The notes beneath the pieces were generated by a model. It had not been told where the DNA came from, did no database searches, and was given only the letters and a program-made list of their open reading frames with translations. A stretch of DNA of 64,000 nt, from NCBI GenBank assembly GCA_964427855.1, contig CAYRVH010000014.1:1-64000 (forward strand). Direction: 5' to 3'. Numbering within the stretch: position 1 is the stretch's first letter; every line of letters starts with the position of its first letter. Below, one piece after another: positions 61,084-64,000 of this stretch. Source of the DNA: JAUPKT01 sp964427855. Lineage in GTDB: Bacteria > Desulfobacterota > Desulfomonilia > Desulfomonilales > Desulfomonilaceae. The position numbers and the translations under genes are program-made.

Positions 61084-62010
61084 TTACCGTTGCAAAGCGG
61101 CTTTAAGCACTTTCTTTGGTCTGATAATAACCATTTCATCGCGCTCTTCCACGACGGTCATTATGAGAGAATCGTCAAAAGACGTGAAGACCTTGCACAA
61201 TGATCCTGAGCGTTCGCGTTGTTCTTGAGGGATTTCCATTCTGCTCTTTTCTCGCAAAGCGATAGATCCATTCATAAGGCGTGCTATTTCTGACGGAGTA
61301 AGAGACAGAGTGGGAATATGGGCCAGGGCCTGTCTGAGTGTTATCAATCTTTCGGCCACTCGTTGGGCGCCTTTGGTTGCGATTTCGTCAATCGAGACCG
61401 CATCCTGCACATCGTACGGACCAGAGTGAGTCCTACGAAGCATCTCCAATCTTCCCCCGACGCCCAAATCCCGGCCGATATCATGGGCTACGGATCGGGC
61501 ATACGCGCCGCGCGAACAACCCATGCGGACTTCCAAGAAAGGATTTGCCCAGGCAACGAGCTCAAGAGAGTAAATTTCGACTTCACGGGGTTCAAGGTCG
61601 GGGAACACCCCCTTTCTCGCAAGCTTGTAGAGCCGCGTCCCGTTTTTCTTGAGCGCAGAAAAGTGCGGGGGAGTCTGTTGCACCACGCCAATGTATTTTG
61701 ACAGTACGTGTTGTATCGTCTCGAGACTCAGGTGCGACGTGTCCGCCTCCGAGATGACCTTACCCTCTCGATCCCAGGTGTCAGTCTCCTCGCCGAGTCG
61801 TATGGCCATCAAATAGGTTTTTCTCGTGTCGTTAAGGAATTGGATGGCCCTTGTGGCAGAGCCCATGGCAATGATGAGCAATCCGGACGCAGCGGGATCG
61901 AGCGTGCCCGTATGTCCAACCTTCACTGGTCGAACTATTTTCTTTATCTGTCGTACGACATCGTGCGAGGTGCAACCAGCGGGTTTATCGACGAGGAGTA
62001 TACCGTTCAT
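61084..62010 (-). CDS. truB: tRNA pseudouridine-55 synthase TruB
   Basis: About 308 residues from ATG 62010. Opens MNGILLVDKPAGCTSHDVV; catalytic Asp in KVGHTGTLDPAASGLLIIAMG; further blocks KTYLMAIRLGEETDTWDREG, PPHFSALKKNGTRLYKLAR, GCSRGAYARSVAHDIGRDLG, LRRTHSGPYDVQDAVSIDEI. Makes the pseudouridine at position 55 in the T loop of tRNAs. C-terminal PUA-like part is present (FDDSLIMTVVEERDEMVIIR). A longer open frame reaches 62229 but overlaps no ribosome-binding site. Confidence 0.95.
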   Translation of the reverse strand: MNGILLVDKPAGCTSHDVVRQIKKIVRPVKVGHTGTLDPAASGLLIIAMGSATRAIQFLNDTRKTYLMAIRLGEETDTWDREGKVISEADTSHLSLETIQHVLSKYIGVVQQTPPHFSALKKNGTRLYKLARKGVFPDLEPREVEIYSLELVAWANPFLEVRMGCSRGAYARSVAHDIGRDLGVGGRLEMLRRTHSGPYDVQDAVSIDEIATKGAQRVAERLITLRQALAHIPTLSLTPSEIARLMNGSIALREKSRMEIPQEQRERSGSLCKVFTSFDDSLIMTVVEERDEMVIIRPKKVLKAALQR

Positions 62011-62113
62011 GGGCGACGAAATCGACGCATCCAGGCTTAGGACCCTGCGCCGTGCGACAGACTGCGACTCTTCGGAGATGACGCGGCGCGTCTTGTCGGC
62101 TCTGCAGCATCTT

Positions 62114-63178
62114 TCAGGGCTCCGAAATGCCAGACCAGTACTTGGAATGGGTTGCCACAATCTCAGACAGCCGCTTCCTAAATCCTGGATGAAGACTGTC
62201 CAACGACGGTTTCGGAGGAAGGCTTTCATTTCGAGGGTCGTAGAACGAAAGTTGGAGCAGAATCCGTTTTACGGAGTTTCTCAATGCCGCCAGATTATAG
62301 CCGCCCTCGAGGGTCAGCACGAGCCTGCCGCCGCACAGTTCTTCAGCGAGGCTCATCAGTATCTGCACCATTTGTTCATACCCGTTCTCCGTCACGTTCA
62401 TGCCGCCGAGGGGATCGCTTTCATGTGCGTCAAAACCGGCGGAAACGAGGATAAGATCAGGATGAAAGGCCTCTACAACTGGTGCGACAAGGGAATGAAA
62501 TACAGTGACGTACTCAGCGTCGCCCGCGCCTGCGGCGAGGGGGACGTTCACCGTGTAACCTTCTCCCACGCCAATACCGACCTCACGTATTGCGCCAGAA
62601 CCAGGATAATGAGGGTACTGATGCGTGGATATAAACAACACCTCCCTGCTATCGTAAAAGGCATTTTGGGTTCCATTGCCATGATGGAGGTCCCAGTCAA
62701 CGATGGCCACCCGCTGCATCCCGAGTTTATTTAGAGCATACCGGGCCGCAACCGCTATATTGTTGAAAAAACAGAATCCCATAGCTCTTTTGCGCTCCGC
62801 ATGATGGCCGGGTGGACGCACAAGGGCAAAACCGTTGCGGACTGTTCCTGCGGCAACTTCGTGGACGAGTGAAAGGAGTCCTCCCACCGCACGGCAAGCG
62901 GCGTCCCAGGAGTAGGCGCACGCCGTGGTGTCTGGATCGAGATACGTATTCCTCGCGCCCGCGGTAGCCGCAATGTACTCCACATAGCGAATATCATGAT
63001 TCGCCGCAATTTCTTCAGCCGAGGCCTGACGCACAGGAATCATGGTTAAATTGAGGGTCGAGCCTAATTCATCTATCATGTCGTAAATGACTTGGAGGCG
63101 GTCGGGACTCTCGGGATGGTACATCCCCATGTCGTGCTTGAGGTATATCTCATCTCTCACAATTCCGCAGGGCTTCAT
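62114..63178 (-). CDS. Histone-deacetylase family (AcuC/APAH-like) hydrolase
   Basis: 354 residues from ATG 63178. Zinc-dependent deacetylase fold with the active-site His pair in RPPGHHAERKRAMGFCFFNN, metal ligands in VAIVDWDLHHGNGTQ and LVSAGFDAHESDPLGGMN, and a GGYN near the end. Bacterial members act on acetylated polyamines or acetyl-lysine proteins (AcuC on acetyl-CoA synthetase), so the substrate is not settled. It lies about 100 bases upstream of truB on the same strand. No oddities. Confidence 0.93.
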   Translation of the reverse strand: MKPCGIVRDEIYLKHDMGMYHPESPDRLQVIYDMIDELGSTLNLTMIPVRQASAEEIAANHDIRYVEYIAATAGARNTYLDPDTTACAYSWDAACRAVGGLLSLVHEVAAGTVRNGFALVRPPGHHAERKRAMGFCFFNNIAVAARYALNKLGMQRVAIVDWDLHHGNGTQNAFYDSREVLFISTHQYPHYPGSGAIREVGIGVGEGYTVNVPLAAGAGDAEYVTVFHSLVAPVVEAFHPDLILVSAGFDAHESDPLGGMNVTENGYEQMVQILMSLAEELCGGRLVLTLEGGYNLAALRNSVKRILLQLSFYDPRNESLPPKPSLDSLHPGFRKRLSEIVATHSKYWSGISEP

Positions 63179-63329
63179 GTTATTAGGAACCTCATCCCTT
63201 GAAGTAGGTTGCGACGAACTACGTGAACAGCATACCCACACGCGGGCTAAGCGGACGCATTTTCTCAAAAAAACAGTAACACTGGCGTCGGCTACAGTCA
63301 ATTTTTTTCCATATCAGAGAGATTTCCTA

Positions 63330-63347
63330 CAGATGCCGTGGCATCTG
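63330..63347. other. 18-bp palindrome between hdac-like and coaX genes
   Basis: CAGATGCC and GGCATCTG flank GT. It may be an operator for either divergent gene; no other evidence. Confidence 0.35.
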
Positions 63348-63459
63348 ATGATTGCAAAAGTGAAACGCTCACTTCATAATACGTTGACCTGACTAAAAGA
63401 TGTCAGAGCTTAGTACATAAGGGTTAATGCAGACTTAAGTTATTTTTGGAGGAACGACG

Positions 63460-64000
63460 ATGCTCTTGGCTATCGACGTCGGAAATACGAACACAGTCAT
63501 CGGGCTTTTCGATGGAAACAGGGGCAAGGCCTATTGGCGTATTCGTACACTCGAAGACGCGACTGCTGACGAATATTGGCTTATGCTGCACAACATGACC
63601 ACGCTGGACGGCCTCCATACCAGAGACATAGACGGCGTGATCATCTCCTGCGTCGTGCCAACCATTACAGGGGCCCTCGACGAGCTTTGCAGGCGTTTTC
63701 TTCGCGTCAAGCCGCTGTTTGTAGGGCCCGGGATCAAGACCGGCATGCCCATACGCTACGACAATCCAAGGGAGGTCGGCGCGGACAGGATTGTAAATGC
63801 GGTGGCCGCCTATGAAAAATATCGTTGCAGCCTTATCGCGGTTGATTTTGGTACAGCGACGACGTTCGACTACATCAATGAGGCCGGAGAATACGAGGGT
63901 GGGGCCATTGCGCCGGGCGTCAAGATAGCGGCGGAGGCCTTGTTCCTTCAAGCGTCCAAACTGTTTCGCGTGGAACTCGCAGCGCCTGCGAAGGTCATCG
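63460..64000 (+). CDS. coaX: Type III pantothenate kinase CoaX (partial, runs off the window)
   Basis: The first 180 residues; the rest lies beyond 64000. ATG 63460 has GGAGG seven bases upstream. Opens MLLAIDVGNTNTVIGLFDG, the ASKHA phosphate-1 motif, then ISCVVPTITGALDELCRRF, GPGIKTGMPIRYDNPREVGA, DRIVNAVAAYEKY, IAVDFGTATTFDYIN (phosphate-2) and GGAIAPGVKIAAEALFLQAS. It phosphorylates pantothenate in coenzyme A synthesis and is not regulated by CoA in the family. A biotin-ligase/coaX pair is common in bacteria but no such neighbour is visible on this side. Confidence 0.95.
   Translation, partial: MLLAIDVGNTNTVIGLFDGNRGKAYWRIRTLEDATADEYWLMLHNMTTLDGLHTRDIDGVIISCVVPTITGALDELCRRFLRVKPLFVGPGIKTGMPIRYDNPREVGADRIVNAVAAYEKYRCSLIAVDFGTATTFDYINEAGEYEGGAIAPGVKIAAEALFLQASKLFRVELAAPAKVI

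Overview
The window reads as a chromosomal scaffold from an anaerobic, diderm bacterium, most likely Desulfobacterota (formerly Deltaproteobacteria). This placement is inferred from gene content: the oxygen-independent (cobalt-early) cobamide pathway, a CooC-type nickel-insertion ATPase, a giant 2-hydroxyacyl-CoA dehydratase activase, a PxxKW cysteine-rich protein, a xerC-hslV-hslU operon and a Wza-type export system. Four N-runs (5700-5723, 13470-13497, 18313-18346, 60376-60385) interrupt genes, so this is a draft assembly; the first is probably an artefact because the flanks overlap by 4 bases and then restore the reading frame.

Layout. 1-1.7 kb: repeat-bearing flank and a radical SAM protein. 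1.7-24.1 kb: an exopolysaccharide cluster with GNAT/FemAB-like acyltransferase, UDP-GlcNAc 2-epimerase, three GT4 glycosyltransferases, polysaccharide deacetylase, Wza-like lipoprotein, outer-membrane barrel, two Wzz-like proteins, a BY-kinase homologue lacking its Walker lysine, heparinase II/III-like protein, tandem-PilZ protein, CapK/PaaK-like adenylating enzyme, Wzx-like flippase and FkbM methyltransferase. No Wzy polymerase or priming glycosyltransferase is visible. 24.2-27.8 kb: a 27-residue membrane smORF with its own promoter, then a minus-strand run of core-MetE-like protein, 30-aa smORF, CooC, 65-aa orf and lipocalin-like secreted protein, tightly coupled. 27.9-35.5 kb: zinc-finger/coiled-coil protein, secreted Cys/Pro-rich protein, TPR protein, xerC-hslV-hslU, PxxKW protein and a PDZ-less HtrA-type protease. 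35.8-40.0 kb: the 1410-aa activase.

40.0-55.5 kb: an almost complete anaerobic cobamide locus. A minus-strand operon runs cobD-cbiP fusion, cbiA, cbiC-cbiX fusion, cbiM, cbiN, cbiQ, cbiO, cbiD, cbiL, cbiF, cbiG, cbiH. It is preceded by a sigma-70-like promoter, a cobalamin riboswitch and an intrinsic terminator. A divergent operon holds cbiB, cbiE and cbiJ, and cbiB may be leaderless. Together these genes import cobalt, insert it into sirohydrochlorin, ring-contract and methylate the macrocycle, amidate it and attach the aminopropanol arm. CbiT, CobU, CobS, CobT and the adenosyltransferase are not in the window.

55.5-64 kb: an intergenic region with a dispersed repeat, an RRM RNA-binding protein with a long leader, a secreted FG-GAP-like protein, tRNA-Asp and tRNA-Val, a sigma-54 response regulator with a hotdog thioesterase, a secreted class I glutamine amidotransferase-like protein, truB, an HDAC-family deacetylase and the start of coaX.
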